Shown: positions 6,784 to 14,266, counted from the stretch's first letter. The stretch is 35,190 nucleotides of DNA from NP936 sp002726085 (GCA_036012905.1 DASCQF010000097.1:1-35190), one strand, 5' to 3'. The notes: generated by a model from the letters alone, not told the origin. Made by a program: numbers and translations.

Positions 6784-6825
6784 TAATCCACACCCGATGC
6801 ACAGTTCATGCACACGTTTTCCACA
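6784..6825 (+). promoter_or_regulatory. Four DnaA-box-like 9-mers at exact 11-bp spacing
   Basis: TAATCCACA (6784-6792), CGATGCACA (6795-6803), TCATGCACA (6806-6814) and TTTTCCACA (6817-6825) lie in one orientation at an 11-bp pitch. The bacterial DnaA box is TTATNCACA; these four share the A/T-T-S-CACA core with zero to two changes. An AT-rich stretch (aagaatattttcgtgctat, 6762-6780) and an imperfect hairpin (6731-6763) precede the array. This looks like a DnaA-binding array: part of an origin, a DnaA titration site or a DnaA-regulated promoter. The role is inferred. Confidence 0.6.
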
Positions 6826-6923
6826 GTGGGCCTTTTTCGATCCTCGACTGTGCCGACAGTGAGGCCGTTCTGGTTCCGTCGTTGGCGGTGGAGCCGCGCG
6901 AACGGAGGCGAGACACGGGGCCG

Positions 6924-7121
6924 CTAGCTGCGGATCAACACGGGGTCGGCGGCGAGCTTGTCGGCCCACGTGCGGGCCTGACTTTCCGCTTCCTCACGCG
7001 TCTGACCAACGAGGATCACCGAATCGGTCGGCTTGTTGCCATCGCCTCGTGTGACCCACGCGATCCAGTGGGCGCCGCGCGACTCGGTCTTGATCTGGAG
7101 GTCCGTCCTGTCTGTCATCAT
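6924..7121 (-). CDS. Small unknown protein
   Basis: A 65-residue protein, MMTDRTDLQIKTESRGAHWI followed by AWVTR, VILVGQTREEAESQARTWAD and a short end. The pattern is beta-beta-alpha and resembles the C-terminal half of the product at 6414-6695. No SD is seen; TACGAT lies 9 nt before the first ATG (7121), and a second ATG follows immediately. The longer open frame upstream has no homology-like content, and the arginine-rich stretch there does not look like protein. No function known. Confidence 0.6.
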   Translation of the reverse strand: MMTDRTDLQIKTESRGAHWIAWVTRGDGNKPTDSVILVGQTREEAESQARTWADKLAADPVLIRS

Positions 7122-7462
7122 GGCCGGAGCATCGTACCCCAGCTGATGGGCCGCGCGCCACGCACGTGGCGAACCATGTGCTGCCGATTGCGCGTCTAAT
7201 TCCGTTTCTCGTACAATCGTAGTGGTCCCGTTCGCAATGACGGTGACGCTCCGAGGGCGGCGAGGCGTCCGTTCCGCAAGCCGCGAAGCGGGAGCATGCC
7301 GCGAGCATTCGACCAACGAGCAACACCGGGGAGTGAGATGCATCAGCGCCCGAATGCCACTGTCATTGCGAACGGGGCTACTTTGTGATCGTGCCCGCCT
7401 GCCGGGCGCCCCGGTTTGGGGTCCTTCCACTGTTTGACCGCGACGAGAGGAGTCACCTGTCT
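7122..7462. other. 341-nt gene-free region holding an inverted-repeat element
   Basis: No reading frame here looks like protein. The region contains a pair of 19-nt inverted repeats (7227-7245 and 7358-7376) bounding a 150-bp segment. The SD of the next gene lies just inside the end (gagagg, near 7445). Nothing else is recognised. Confidence 0.5.
7227..7376. repeat. 150-bp element with 19-nt terminal inverted repeats (MITE/REP-like)
   Basis: The left end cccgttcgcaatgacggtg (7227-7245) matches the reverse complement of the right end cactgtcattgcgaacggg (7358-7376) with one mismatch that is a G-T wobble in RNA. The interior is GC-rich with small inverted repeats and no coding potential. No target-site duplication is seen in the flanks. 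The terminal sequence resembles dispersed 'TCATTGCGA' repeats seen in other bacteria, a resemblance from memory only. Confidence 0.55.
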
Positions 7463-7684
7463 ATGGGATTGACGTGTCCGAGCTGTGGCAACGAAACTGG
7501 TTTCCTGGTCAAGACGCTACAGACGCACGTGGTCCAGGCGGGCGGGGCGGAACTCGACCTCTCGGAACAGAGCCGTCCGGCGGTGCTCGAGTTGCTCTGC
7601 GACGAATGTGATACCGAGCTCGATCTTGGCGCGCTCGACCCGGATCTTTGTCGTGAGTTGATTTTGCTTGTCGGCGCCCACTGA
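7463..7684 (+). CDS. Small zinc-ribbon protein
   Basis: A 73-residue protein starting MGLTCPSCGNETGFLVKTLQ, with a second cysteine pair in LLCDECDTELDLGALD. CX2C-X~40-CX2C makes a probable single zinc ribbon. The start at 7463 is chosen because it is the ATG behind gagagga (7445-7451); the longer frame upstream is not protein-like. It is convergent with another small zinc-binding gene. No enzyme signature is present and no named family recognised. Confidence 0.7.
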   Translation: MGLTCPSCGNETGFLVKTLQTHVVQAGGAELDLSEQSRPAVLELLCDECDTELDLGALDPDLCRELILLVGAH

Positions 7685-7717
7685 CGGCGTGTGTCCGACG
7701 CCATCGAGCTCTGTCCC

Positions 7718-7906
7718 CTAGGGCTTGCGATAGCCGCAGATCAGACACTGCCAGCCATCGGAGGCGGTCGACGGCGTGCGCACGGTGTCCGGGTGAACGA
7801 ACGACTGCCAGGGAGGGTTGGTCGGATCGAGAATGCCGCCGCAATCTGGGCAACGATGCAGTGTCGGCACGGCAGCGGGCAACCGGGGCGGTTGCGTGTC
7901 TGGCAC
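7718..7906 (-). CDS. Small rubredoxin-like zinc-binding protein
   Basis: A 62-residue protein with CPDCGGILDP near residue 19 and WQCLICGYRKP at the C-terminus. Two CX2C knuckles 30-odd residues apart are typical of zinc ribbons and rubredoxin-like folds. It starts with GTG at 7906; TAGTGT lies 7 nt upstream and there is no SD, consistent with a leaderless mRNA. It converges on the zinc-ribbon gene at 7463. Whether iron or zinc is bound cannot be told. Confidence 0.65.
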   Translation of the reverse strand: MPDTQPPRLPAAVPTLHRCPDCGGILDPTNPPWQSFVHPDTVRTPSTASDGWQCLICGYRKP

Positions 7907-7985
7907 GGAGTGGACACTACCACCAGGGGCATCTCCATGACAAGTCTTGACAGGGCCGGCGAGCCGCTTCTATCGTAGGTGGCCG

Positions 7986-8588
7986 ATGCGCAACTACTAC
8001 CGCATGTTCGGGCTGTCCCACAGCGCCGATCGCAACGAGATCAGACGTGCGTATCGCGAGCTGGCGCGTCGGTGTCAGTCGCGTCCCGAGACCCCTGGTG
8101 CGTCGCCTGAACGCCTGGCCTCGCTCCACCGTGCCTACGAAGTGCTGAGCGGTCGGGCCAGTCAGTCAGCGAATATTGGCGACCCGGCTCGGGGGTCTGC
8201 CGGGCGGGAGGCCGCGTTCGCCGACGAGGTGGACATCGACTTTCCGTCGGTCTCGAGTCTGGTCAACCGGATGCGCGATTCGTTCTTCGGTCTCGAGTCT
8301 GGACACCCGCTGTCTGCGGAGGTGCGGCTGACGTCGAAGCAGGCGGATGCCGGCGTCAAGGTGCCGTTCGACGTGTCGTTGCGTCACACCTGCCCGGTGT
8401 GTGGGGGGCGTGGCGAGGTGTGGCTCGACCCGTGCGGCGCCTGCGACGGGAGTGGCGCCGGGCGGCTGCCGCACCACCTTCAGCTGGTCGTGCCGCCCGG
8501 TGTGCGCGACGGCGCCCGTCTGCGCTTCGACGTCACCCCGTCATACGCCCCGGCCACCTGCGTGGAAATCCGGATTTCCGTACAGTAG
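7986..8588 (+). CDS. DnaJ-like protein with degenerate J domain
   Basis: A 200-residue protein. Residues 1-60 align with a J domain: MRNYYRMFGLSHSADRNEIR, then RAYRELARRC, then LASLHRAYEVLS. The invariant HPD tripeptide between helices II and III is missing (RCQSRPETPG instead). A half zinc centre follows at about residues 137-160 (CPVCGGRGEV and CGACDGSG, two of the usual four CXXCXGXG repeats). The end (LVVPPGVRDGARLRF) matches the start of a DnaJ substrate-binding domain. It is half the length of DnaJ. Without HPD it should not stimulate DnaK in the usual way, so a client-holding or unrelated role is possible. Confidence 0.75.
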   Translation: MRNYYRMFGLSHSADRNEIRRAYRELARRCQSRPETPGASPERLASLHRAYEVLSGRASQSANIGDPARGSAGREAAFADEVDIDFPSVSSLVNRMRDSFFGLESGHPLSAEVRLTSKQADAGVKVPFDVSLRHTCPVCGGRGEVWLDPCGACDGSGAGRLPHHLQLVVPPGVRDGARLRFDVTPSYAPATCVEIRISVQ

Positions 8589-8591
8589 CTG

Positions 8592-8918
8592 TTACTCGCC
8601 TTCTGTGTCGCGGTGCGGTGGCGGGTCCATCGTGCCGTCCGGCCTCCAGGGGCCGCAGCGGGCCAACCGGCCGAGTGTAAGTCCGGTGCCTCGCCACAAT
8701 CCGTGTTCGCCGATCACAGCGTGCGCGTATCGGCTGCAAGTCGGGACGAACCGGCAAGACACCCCGAACACCGGCAATCGGGACGACAGGGTCCGCTGAT
8801 ACCAAGTGATGCCCGCCAGTGCCCAGCGCGCGCCGACCTGCTGGTCAGGCGGCTGACGCCCGTCTGCCACTCCGAACGTCACCAACAAGACAACCAGCAA
8901 GACCAAGGTCCGCTTCAC
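8592..8918 (-). CDS. yidD: Membrane protein insertion efficiency factor YidD
   Basis: A protein of ~108 residues. An N-terminal hydrophobic segment (KRTLVLLVVLLVTFGVADG) precedes the conserved YidD core: ALAGITWYQRTLS, CRFVPTCSRYAHAVIGEHGL and LTLGRLARCGPWRPDGTMDP, with the three characteristic cysteines. YidD assists YidC in inserting inner-membrane proteins. The GTG at 8918 is chosen because it opens the hydrophobic segment; a longer open frame upstream is arginine-rich and unconvincing. The usual neighbours rpmH, rnpA and yidC are absent, which is unusual. It converges on the DnaJ-like gene, 3 bp apart. Confidence 0.85.
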   Translation of the reverse strand: MKRTLVLLVVLLVTFGVADGRQPPDQQVGARWALAGITWYQRTLSSRLPVFGVSCRFVPTCSRYAHAVIGEHGLWRGTGLTLGRLARCGPWRPDGTMDPPPHRDTEGE

Positions 8919-9049
8919 GGTGATCCACCGTGTCGGAGTGCGCCGTGCTCTGGCGGTAGGAACGCTCGAATCGTTCGTGGTAGCCACGGCGTGGTTGAGG
9001 AGGCTGGCGAAGCCCTCCCGCGTCGACTGACTTGCGACTTCTGTCAAGC

Positions 9050-9448
9050 TCAGAGCTTGTTCGCGTACTCGCTGATACCCGGTATCAGAAAGCGCTCGCC
9101 CTGGAGTCCCTTGGCGATGCACACGACGTGGAGCGCCAGCACGGCGAGTTGGACTAGGGGCAACAGCAGACAGCCGAGACCGCCCGAGCCGATACCGAGA
9201 ATGGTGAGGGCGGCAAATGCGAAGAACTCCACTCCGAAAAGCACCAGCCCGTGCTTGGCATGCCACTGGACTTCGCTGTCCTGCTTCTCGAGGAACAGTG
9301 GCACGAGGGCCAGAATCCAGAGATAGGAGATGACCACCATCACCCCGCGATTGGGCGCCGCTGCGCCTGATGACGGCGGCGGCGGTGGTGGCGGCGTGGT
9401 CGGTGGTGTCGTTGGCGGCGGTGCCTCGGGGGTCTCGTCGTCGGTCAT
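9050..9448 (-). CDS. DUF4870-like small membrane protein
   Basis: A 132-residue protein. A Pro/Thr-rich cytoplasmic N-terminus (residues ~1-33) is followed by three hydrophobic segments: VMVVISYLWILALVPLFLE, HGLVLFGVEFFAFAALTIL and CLLLPLVQLAVLALHVVCIA. The charged motif EVQWHAKHGLVLF between the first two is typical of the DUF4870/Tic20-like family of small membrane proteins. The C-terminus GLQGERFLIPGISEYANKL also fits. The ATG at 9448 follows an SD (ccggag) at good spacing. Function unknown; it lies on the same strand as yidD, about 130 bp upstream. Confidence 0.75.
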   Translation of the reverse strand: MTDDETPEAPPPTTPPTTPPPPPPPSSGAAAPNRGVMVVISYLWILALVPLFLEKQDSEVQWHAKHGLVLFGVEFFAFAALTILGIGSGGLGCLLLPLVQLAVLALHVVCIAKGLQGERFLIPGISEYANKL

Positions 9449-9609
9449 GATGATCTCCGGACCGCGGTCTGACACACCGCCACGACGCCTGTCACCCGCG
9501 TCTCAGCCACGCGGACTTGTCAGGGTTTTGCCAAACTGACTAAGCTGGATCGTTCGTCGCCAGGCGTGACGCAGTGGGGCGTCTCCGGCGACGGTGCGAG
9601 GACGTAGTG

Positions 9610-10689
9610 ATGATCACAGGGAACGTCGAACCGACTGCGGTGCTCGAGGCGCTTCGGGTCGTGCAGGACCCCGACCTGGGCCGCGACATCGTCAGTCTCG
9701 ACTTCGTCAAGGATGTCAGGGTCGAAGGTGGGGAAGTTTCGTTCGTGATCGAGTTGACGACACCGGCCTGTCCGGTAAAGGATCAGATGCACGATCAGGC
9801 GGTTGCGGCCGTCTCGGCGCTCGATGGGGTGACAGGCGTCAAGGTCAGCATGACCTCGAACGTGCGCGCCGTGGCGTCGCCCGAGGCCGGTCGAGCCCCA
9901 ATCCCGGGAGTAAAGAACATCATCGCGGTCGGCGCCGGCAAGGGTGGGGTCGGCAAGAGCACGGTAGCCGTCAATCTAGCCCTGGCGCTCTCACACTGTG
10001 GGGGACGGGTCGGCATGATCGACGCCGACGTCTATGGCCCCAACATCCCGCTCATGCTTGGTGTGCATACACAGCTGGAGACGGATGGAAAGAAGATCGT
10101 GCCGGCGGAGAAATATGGTATTCCGGTCGTCTCGATGGGTTTCCTGACCCAGGATGAGACGCCGATCATCTGGCGTGGTCCGATGCTGCACGGCATTGTC
10201 CAGCAGTTCTTTCGGGAAGTGCGGTGGGACGAGCTGGACTACCTAGTCGTCGACATGCCGCCCGGGACCGGCGACGTCGCGCTGAGTCTAAGCCAAACCG
10301 TACCGGTATCAGGCGCTGTTGTCGTCACCACCCCCCAGACGGTCTCGGTGGCCGATTCGCGTCGTGCGGTGGCGATGTACAAGAAGCTCAACGTACCGGT
10401 CCTCGGTCTGGTCGAGAACATGAGCCATTTCGTGTGCCCGAGCTGCGACCACGAAAGCGATATCTTCGGCAAGGGCGGCGGCGAGTCGGCGGCCGAGGAG
10501 CTGGGTGTACCGTTTCTCGGGCGGATTCCGATCTATCAGCCGATTCGGGAGGGCGGCGACAGCGGGAACCCGCTTGTGGTCGCCGAGCCGGACTCGGCCG
10601 CCGCACGCGCGTTTCTCGACATCGCCGAGCGTACCGCCGCGCAGGTCTCGATCGCCGCGCTCAGTTCGGCCACAGCGACGGTGTCGTAA
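9610..10689 (+). CDS. apbC: Mrp/ApbC-type Fe-S cluster carrier ATPase
   Basis: A 359-residue P-loop ATPase. An N-terminal MIP18/DUF59 domain occupies ~1-85 (LRVVQDPDLGRDIVSLDFVK and TTPACPVKDQM). The MinD-like ATPase follows, with GAGKGGVGKSTVAVNLALAL (deviant Walker A), MIDADVYGPNIPLML, YLVVDMPPGTGDVALSL and NMSHFVCPSCDHESDIFGKG. That last segment has the conserved CPSC pair that bridges a 4Fe-4S cluster between subunits. The family transfers Fe-S clusters to apo-proteins. The start is the ATG behind gagga (9598-9602). It is transcribed alone. Confidence 0.93.
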   Translation: MITGNVEPTAVLEALRVVQDPDLGRDIVSLDFVKDVRVEGGEVSFVIELTTPACPVKDQMHDQAVAAVSALDGVTGVKVSMTSNVRAVASPEAGRAPIPGVKNIIAVGAGKGGVGKSTVAVNLALALSHCGGRVGMIDADVYGPNIPLMLGVHTQLETDGKKIVPAEKYGIPVVSMGFLTQDETPIIWRGPMLHGIVQQFFREVRWDELDYLVVDMPPGTGDVALSLSQTVPVSGAVVVTTPQTVSVADSRRAVAMYKKLNVPVLGLVENMSHFVCPSCDHESDIFGKGGGESAAEELGVPFLGRIPIYQPIREGGDSGNPLVVAEPDSAAARAFLDIAERTAAQVSIAALSSATATVS

Positions 10690-10694
10690 GGTCT

Positions 10695-10722
10695 GGCTAC
10701 GGGCTACGGGCTACGGGCTACG
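10695..10722 (+). repeat. Four tandem GGCTACG heptamers
   Basis: GGCTACG is repeated four times without interruption directly after the apbC stop, followed by GGTACC. Three related heptamers in the opposite sense (GTAGCCC, GCAGCCT, GAAGCCC) lie at 10813-10833, so the two arrays could pair. Confidence 0.9.
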
Positions 10723-10726
10723 GGTA

Positions 10727-10837
10727 CCGAACCGGTGCTGCGGGCCCCAGGTCTTGCATTGGACGCCATCTGTTGACCAGGCCGCGAGGTGCTGCGCGGC
10801 CGGAGAGCGCCTGTAGCCCGCAGCCTGAAGCCCGGGC
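10727..10837 (+). pseudogene. Vestigial 3' end of a polysaccharide deacetylase gene plus its flank
   Basis: Reading toward the TGA at 10774, the frame gives LRAPGLALDAIC-stop. The intact deacetylase ends LRTQGFAFDTIC-stop at 12365, the same length with no gaps. After the stop the DNA similarity continues (caggccgcga shared, about 80% identity over the first 40 bases from 'gac') to about 10837, matching 12351-12430. Upstream, similarity ends at the GGCTACG array. This looks like the remnant of a duplicated deacetylase 3' end. Confidence 0.55.
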
Positions 10838-10862
10838 GGCGTAGAAGCCATTCAGCCGCCCA

Positions 10863-11705
10863 CTAGCGTCGTTGCGCTTCTCCGGTCATCGGCACGAACA
10901 GTACCGGGAGGGTCGTCTCCTCTTCGATGCCGTCCTCGGTGCGCGTGAAGATCGTAAGCGTTTGCCGGTCCTGCCCGACCGGGATGATCAACCGCCCCCC
11001 GACCGCCAGCTGATCGATGAGCGGCTGCGGGACGTGGTCGGGGGCCGCGGTCACCATGATCGCGTCAAACGGCGCCTGTTCCGGCCAGCCAGCATAGCCG
11101 TCTCCCTGTTTCACCTCCACGTTCCGGTACTCCAGTTCGGCGAGCGTGTCACGGGCGCGCTCAGCCAGCTCCGGAACGATCTCAATCGAGTAGACGGTGG
11201 CAGCGAGCTCGGCCAGCACCGCCGCCTGATACCCGGATCCGGTGCCCACCTCGAGCACTCTCGCGTCCGGTGCTAGCTGCAGTGCCTGGGTCATGTAGGC
11301 CACGATGTAGGGCTGTGAAATCGTCTGGCGGTAGCCGATGGGGAGCGGCCGATCCTCGTAGGCCCACTGACGCTGATCGGGTGGCACAAATCGGTCCCTG
11401 GGCACGCGCTGCATCGCGCTCACCACTTTAGAGTCGGTGATGTCCCGGGTCAGCAGTTGCTGTTCGATCATGCGATTGCGGTCGCTTGCTCGATCCGTCG
11501 GGAGCTGCGTCGTGCCGCCGGCCGCCGGTCGCGATGCGTCGACCGGCATCTCGATTGGCCCACAGGCCGCGATGGTTGCGCCGAGGATCAGGGCGAAGAC
11601 AGCACCAAGGCTCCTTCTCCTGATATTCTGACCCGGGAGACCGGGACGACGCCGATGTTTATGCTCTTCGTGGCTGCCGGGGCGGGATTGATGTTGCTGG
11701 CCCAT
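10863..11705 (-). CDS. pcm: Protein-L-isoaspartate O-methyltransferase, probable lipoprotein
   Basis: A SAM-dependent methyltransferase that repairs isoaspartyl residues. The domain begins MIEQQLLTRDITDSKVVSAM, with VPRDRFVPPDQRQWAYED, PLPIGYRQTISQPYIVAYMT, the SAM-binding VLEVGTGSGYQAAVLAEL and GGRLIIPVG, all typical of PCMT. Before it, RRSLGAVFALILGATIAACG is a lipoprotein signal with a lipobox cysteine, implying an extracytoplasmic anchored form. The only ATG upstream of this signal is at 11705. It gives an unusually long basic n-region and overlaps the divergent deacetylase start by ~50 bp, so the true start is uncertain. Confidence 0.88.
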   Translation of the reverse strand: MGQQHQSRPGSHEEHKHRRRPGLPGQNIRRRSLGAVFALILGATIAACGPIEMPVDASRPAAGGTTQLPTDRASDRNRMIEQQLLTRDITDSKVVSAMQRVPRDRFVPPDQRQWAYEDRPLPIGYRQTISQPYIVAYMTQALQLAPDARVLEVGTGSGYQAAVLAELAATVYSIEIVPELAERARDTLAELEYRNVEVKQGDGYAGWPEQAPFDAIMVTAAPDHVPQPLIDQLAVGGRLIIPVGQDRQTLTIFTRTEDGIEEETTLPVLFVPMTGEAQRR

Positions 11706-12365
11706 GTGGCCCCCTTTCCCTTCCTGCTCGACGCCTTGGCGCCCGCGCCCTCTCGCTGGGAAATGCCACCGGTCGAGGGGGCTCCGCGAGTGTATCTCAC
11801 CTACGATGATGGACCGAACCCGACGGCGACGCCGGCGCTACTCGACGTGCTGGCGCGCGAAGGTGCCGTTGGCACGTTCTTCGTGCTCGACCGCCATCTC
11901 GATGCGGATACGGCGCCTATCGTCGCGAGGATGTTCGAGGAAGGACACGCCGTCGCGCTCCACTCGCATACGCGCCGTCTGATGATTCTGACGCCGGAAG
12001 AGCTCGCCGAGACACTGCGCACGGCGGCCGACCGAATCGAGCGATTGGCCGGTCATCGTCCTTGCCGCGCGTTCCGGCCGCATGGAGGCTGGCGCAGCGG
12101 CCAGATGTATGCCGGGCTCGATTTGATCGACCACACGCTCGTTGGCTGGGGGTGGTGGCTCTGGGACTGGGACTGGTTCCGGGCGCGCGACGCCGACAGA
12201 TTGGTGCGACGGTTCGCCGGGCGCGTCTCCGGTGGCGACATCATCGTCATGCACGATGGTCACCACGAGGACCCCCGTGCCGATCGGCGCTATGCTGTCG
12301 ACGCCACCGCTCGCCTGGTCCCTGAGCTGCGGACCCAGGGATTCGCCTTCGACACCATCTGCTGA
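11655..12365 (+). CDS. Polysaccharide deacetylase (NodB-like), atypical metal site
   Basis: A 237-residue carbohydrate esterase family 4 type protein. An N-terminal hydrophobic segment (MFMLFVAAGAGLMLLAHVA) suggests membrane anchoring or secretion. TYDDGPNP (residues 49-56) is motif 1, with the catalytic and metal-binding Asp pair D51/D52. Motif 2 is ALHSHTRRLMILTPEEL: the first His is present (H103), but where the family has His at +4 there is Arg107. RPHGGWRS stands for motif 3. The family removes acetyl groups from peptidoglycan or other glycans; the altered motif leaves activity uncertain. The 5' ends of this gene and divergent pcm overlap. Confidence 0.8.
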   Translation: MFMLFVAAGAGLMLLAHVAPFPFLLDALAPAPSRWEMPPVEGAPRVYLTYDDGPNPTATPALLDVLAREGAVGTFFVLDRHLDADTAPIVARMFEEGHAVALHSHTRRLMILTPEELAETLRTAADRIERLAGHRPCRAFRPHGGWRSGQMYAGLDLIDHTLVGWGWWLWDWDWFRARDADRLVRRFAGRVSGGDIIVMHDGHHEDPRADRRYAVDATARLVPELRTQGFAFDTIC

Positions 12366-12439
12366 ACAGGCCGCGATGAGTTGTACGGCCTGCGAGGGCC
12401 CGGAGCCGGAGGCCCCAGCCTGACGCCCGGAGGTATGTC

Positions 12440-14266
12440 TCACCGCCCTGTCAGCCACGCCTCCAGGTTGCGCTCTTGCTCGGGAGCAATCTCCTCGACG
12501 GCCTGCAGGTCCCACTGACTCGCCGGCTGGGTTCCCACCACGATCGGCAGACGCTTGATGGCGCCACGACGCGACACCATCACCGAGATCTCCGAGCCCG
12601 GCGCAGTCAGGGAGATCCGTTCGCGCCACTGGCTCGGCAGCACACGGTAGTCTCCGATTGCCAGGATCTCGTCGTCGACGTTGAAGCCGGCCTCGTGGGC
12701 CGGGGTCCCGCGGCGCACCTGGTTGACCAGCAGACGACCATTGCCGACGCGGGTGACCAACCCAATCCAGCCAGGCTCCTCGGGTCGATCGTCCGGGTCT
12801 TCCGTGTCCTCCGACCGACCGGCAAACTCCAGGCCCAGCCAGTCGAGCGCCTCGGTGTAGTCCAGCTCCTCGGTCGTGTCGAGCGCCCGCCTGAACCAGG
12901 CGGACAGATCCGCACCGGCTACCTCCTGTGTGGTGGCGCGAAATTCCTCCGGTGTAAAGCCACGTTCCCCGGAGAACCGCGCGTAGGCCAGGCGCATCAC
13001 GTCGTCGAGCGTCTTTGTGCCCCGGGTGGCCGCACGAATCCGCATGTCGAGCAGAAACCCGATCACCGCGCCCTTCGTGTAGTAGCTGACGGAGCTGTTC
13101 GGCGAGTTTTCGTCGGCGCGGTAGTACTTGATCCATGCGTCGTAGGAGGCGAGCGCGACCGGTTGCACCTCACGACCAGGTGTCGTCTGCAGCCCCCGGA
13201 TCTGACGAGACAGCGCCTCGAGATATTCCTCGACGGTGGAGAGACCGGCGCGGTGCACGCCGAGATCGCCGTAATAGGAGGTGAGGCCCTCGACCACCCA
13301 GAGACTTTTGGTGTGCACCTCGTTCTCGTAGGCGAACGGACCAAGCTCGATCGGTCGCAGCCGCTTGACGTTCCAGGCGTGAAACAGCTCGTGGCTGACG
13401 GTCCCCAGCCAGCGCAGATAGCTTCGCCGGGAGGAGGTGTCCCAGCGGCTGCTCATCAGCAGCGTCGAGTTGCGATGCTCGAGACCGCCACCAGCCTCCG
13501 TGATCATGTTGAGGAAGAGATACCGGTCATACGGCATGTCTCCCCACATGCGGTACGTTTCCCGGGTAATCTTCTCGACGTCCTGTGCCGACTGTGGACC
13601 GTGCCACACACCCGACTCACCGAGGTTCACCAACTGATGTGGCCTGCCGTCGACCTCGAACTCGTAGACCGCCGGCGTACCGACGACGATCGGCGAGTCG
13701 ACCAGCGTGTCGAAGTCTGCCGCGCGATAGGCGTGAGGACCGAGGTCAGTGCGTGGCGCGAGACCGGTCAGACTCCGGCCCCAGCCAATCGGTAGCTCCA
13801 GCGAGACGTCGTGCGGGCGGGGGGTGTCGTCATCGGCGAGGGTGAGAAACGTCGGCGCGCCATTGATTATGGCGAAATCTGCTTCGATCCAGTTCGTGCG
13901 CACCGACATCTCCCGGCCATACACGAGGTAGGACACCACGACGCGGTCGCCGCCACCGGATGACACGCGCCACCGGTTCTTCCGTGATTTCTCGATGGCC
14001 AGCGGCACACCGGCAGGTGTTCGGGCGTTGACCGCCTCGACGTGGCGAGCGAACTCCCGCACGAGATAGGAGCCGGGGGTCCACACCGCCATCATCAGCT
14101 CGATCTGTGGACGACCGCCCGTTGGAATGCTGGCCTCGATGCTGACGTAGTGCGTGTGCGGGGCGGGGAACCGCACCGTGTAGGCGATGGGTTCCGCAGA
14201 CTGCGCCAGGGCCAGTCCGGCTTGCGCCGTCAGGATGAAACAGGCGATTGCCGCACACCGCTTCAT
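12440..14266 (-). CDS. Secreted M61 family peptidase with PDZ domain
   Basis: About 608 residues. MKRCAAIACFILTAQAGLAL is a signal peptide, which is why ATG 14266 is preferred over GTG 14290. An N-terminal beta-sandwich precedes the zinc metallopeptidase. GGGLEHRNS is followed by SHELFHAWN (H292-E-L-F-H296), with the third ligand in WVVEGLTSYYGDL, all diagnostic of M61 glycyl aminopeptidase-like enzymes. From about residue 500 a PDZ domain follows (GWIGLVTRVGNGRLLVNQV, GTPAHEAGFNVDDEILAIG). It should trim peptides in the periplasm. It is 57 bp upstream (same strand) of the secreted phosphatase stop region. Confidence 0.9.
   Translation of the reverse strand: MKRCAAIACFILTAQAGLALAQSAEPIAYTVRFPAPHTHYVSIEASIPTGGRPQIELMMAVWTPGSYLVREFARHVEAVNARTPAGVPLAIEKSRKNRWRVSSGGGDRVVVSYLVYGREMSVRTNWIEADFAIINGAPTFLTLADDDTPRPHDVSLELPIGWGRSLTGLAPRTDLGPHAYRAADFDTLVDSPIVVGTPAVYEFEVDGRPHQLVNLGESGVWHGPQSAQDVEKITRETYRMWGDMPYDRYLFLNMITEAGGGLEHRNSTLLMSSRWDTSSRRSYLRWLGTVSHELFHAWNVKRLRPIELGPFAYENEVHTKSLWVVEGLTSYYGDLGVHRAGLSTVEEYLEALSRQIRGLQTTPGREVQPVALASYDAWIKYYRADENSPNSSVSYYTKGAVIGFLLDMRIRAATRGTKTLDDVMRLAYARFSGERGFTPEEFRATTQEVAGADLSAWFRRALDTTEELDYTEALDWLGLEFAGRSEDTEDPDDRPEEPGWIGLVTRVGNGRLLVNQVRRGTPAHEAGFNVDDEILAIGDYRVLPSQWRERISLTAPGSEISVMVSRRGAIKRLPIVVGTQPASQWDLQAVEEIAPEQERNLEAWLTGR

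Noticed and set aside
12476..13795. A 439-codon plus-strand frame opposite the M61 peptidase
   Set aside because: Composition is that of an antisense shadow; M61 motifs are intact on the other strand.
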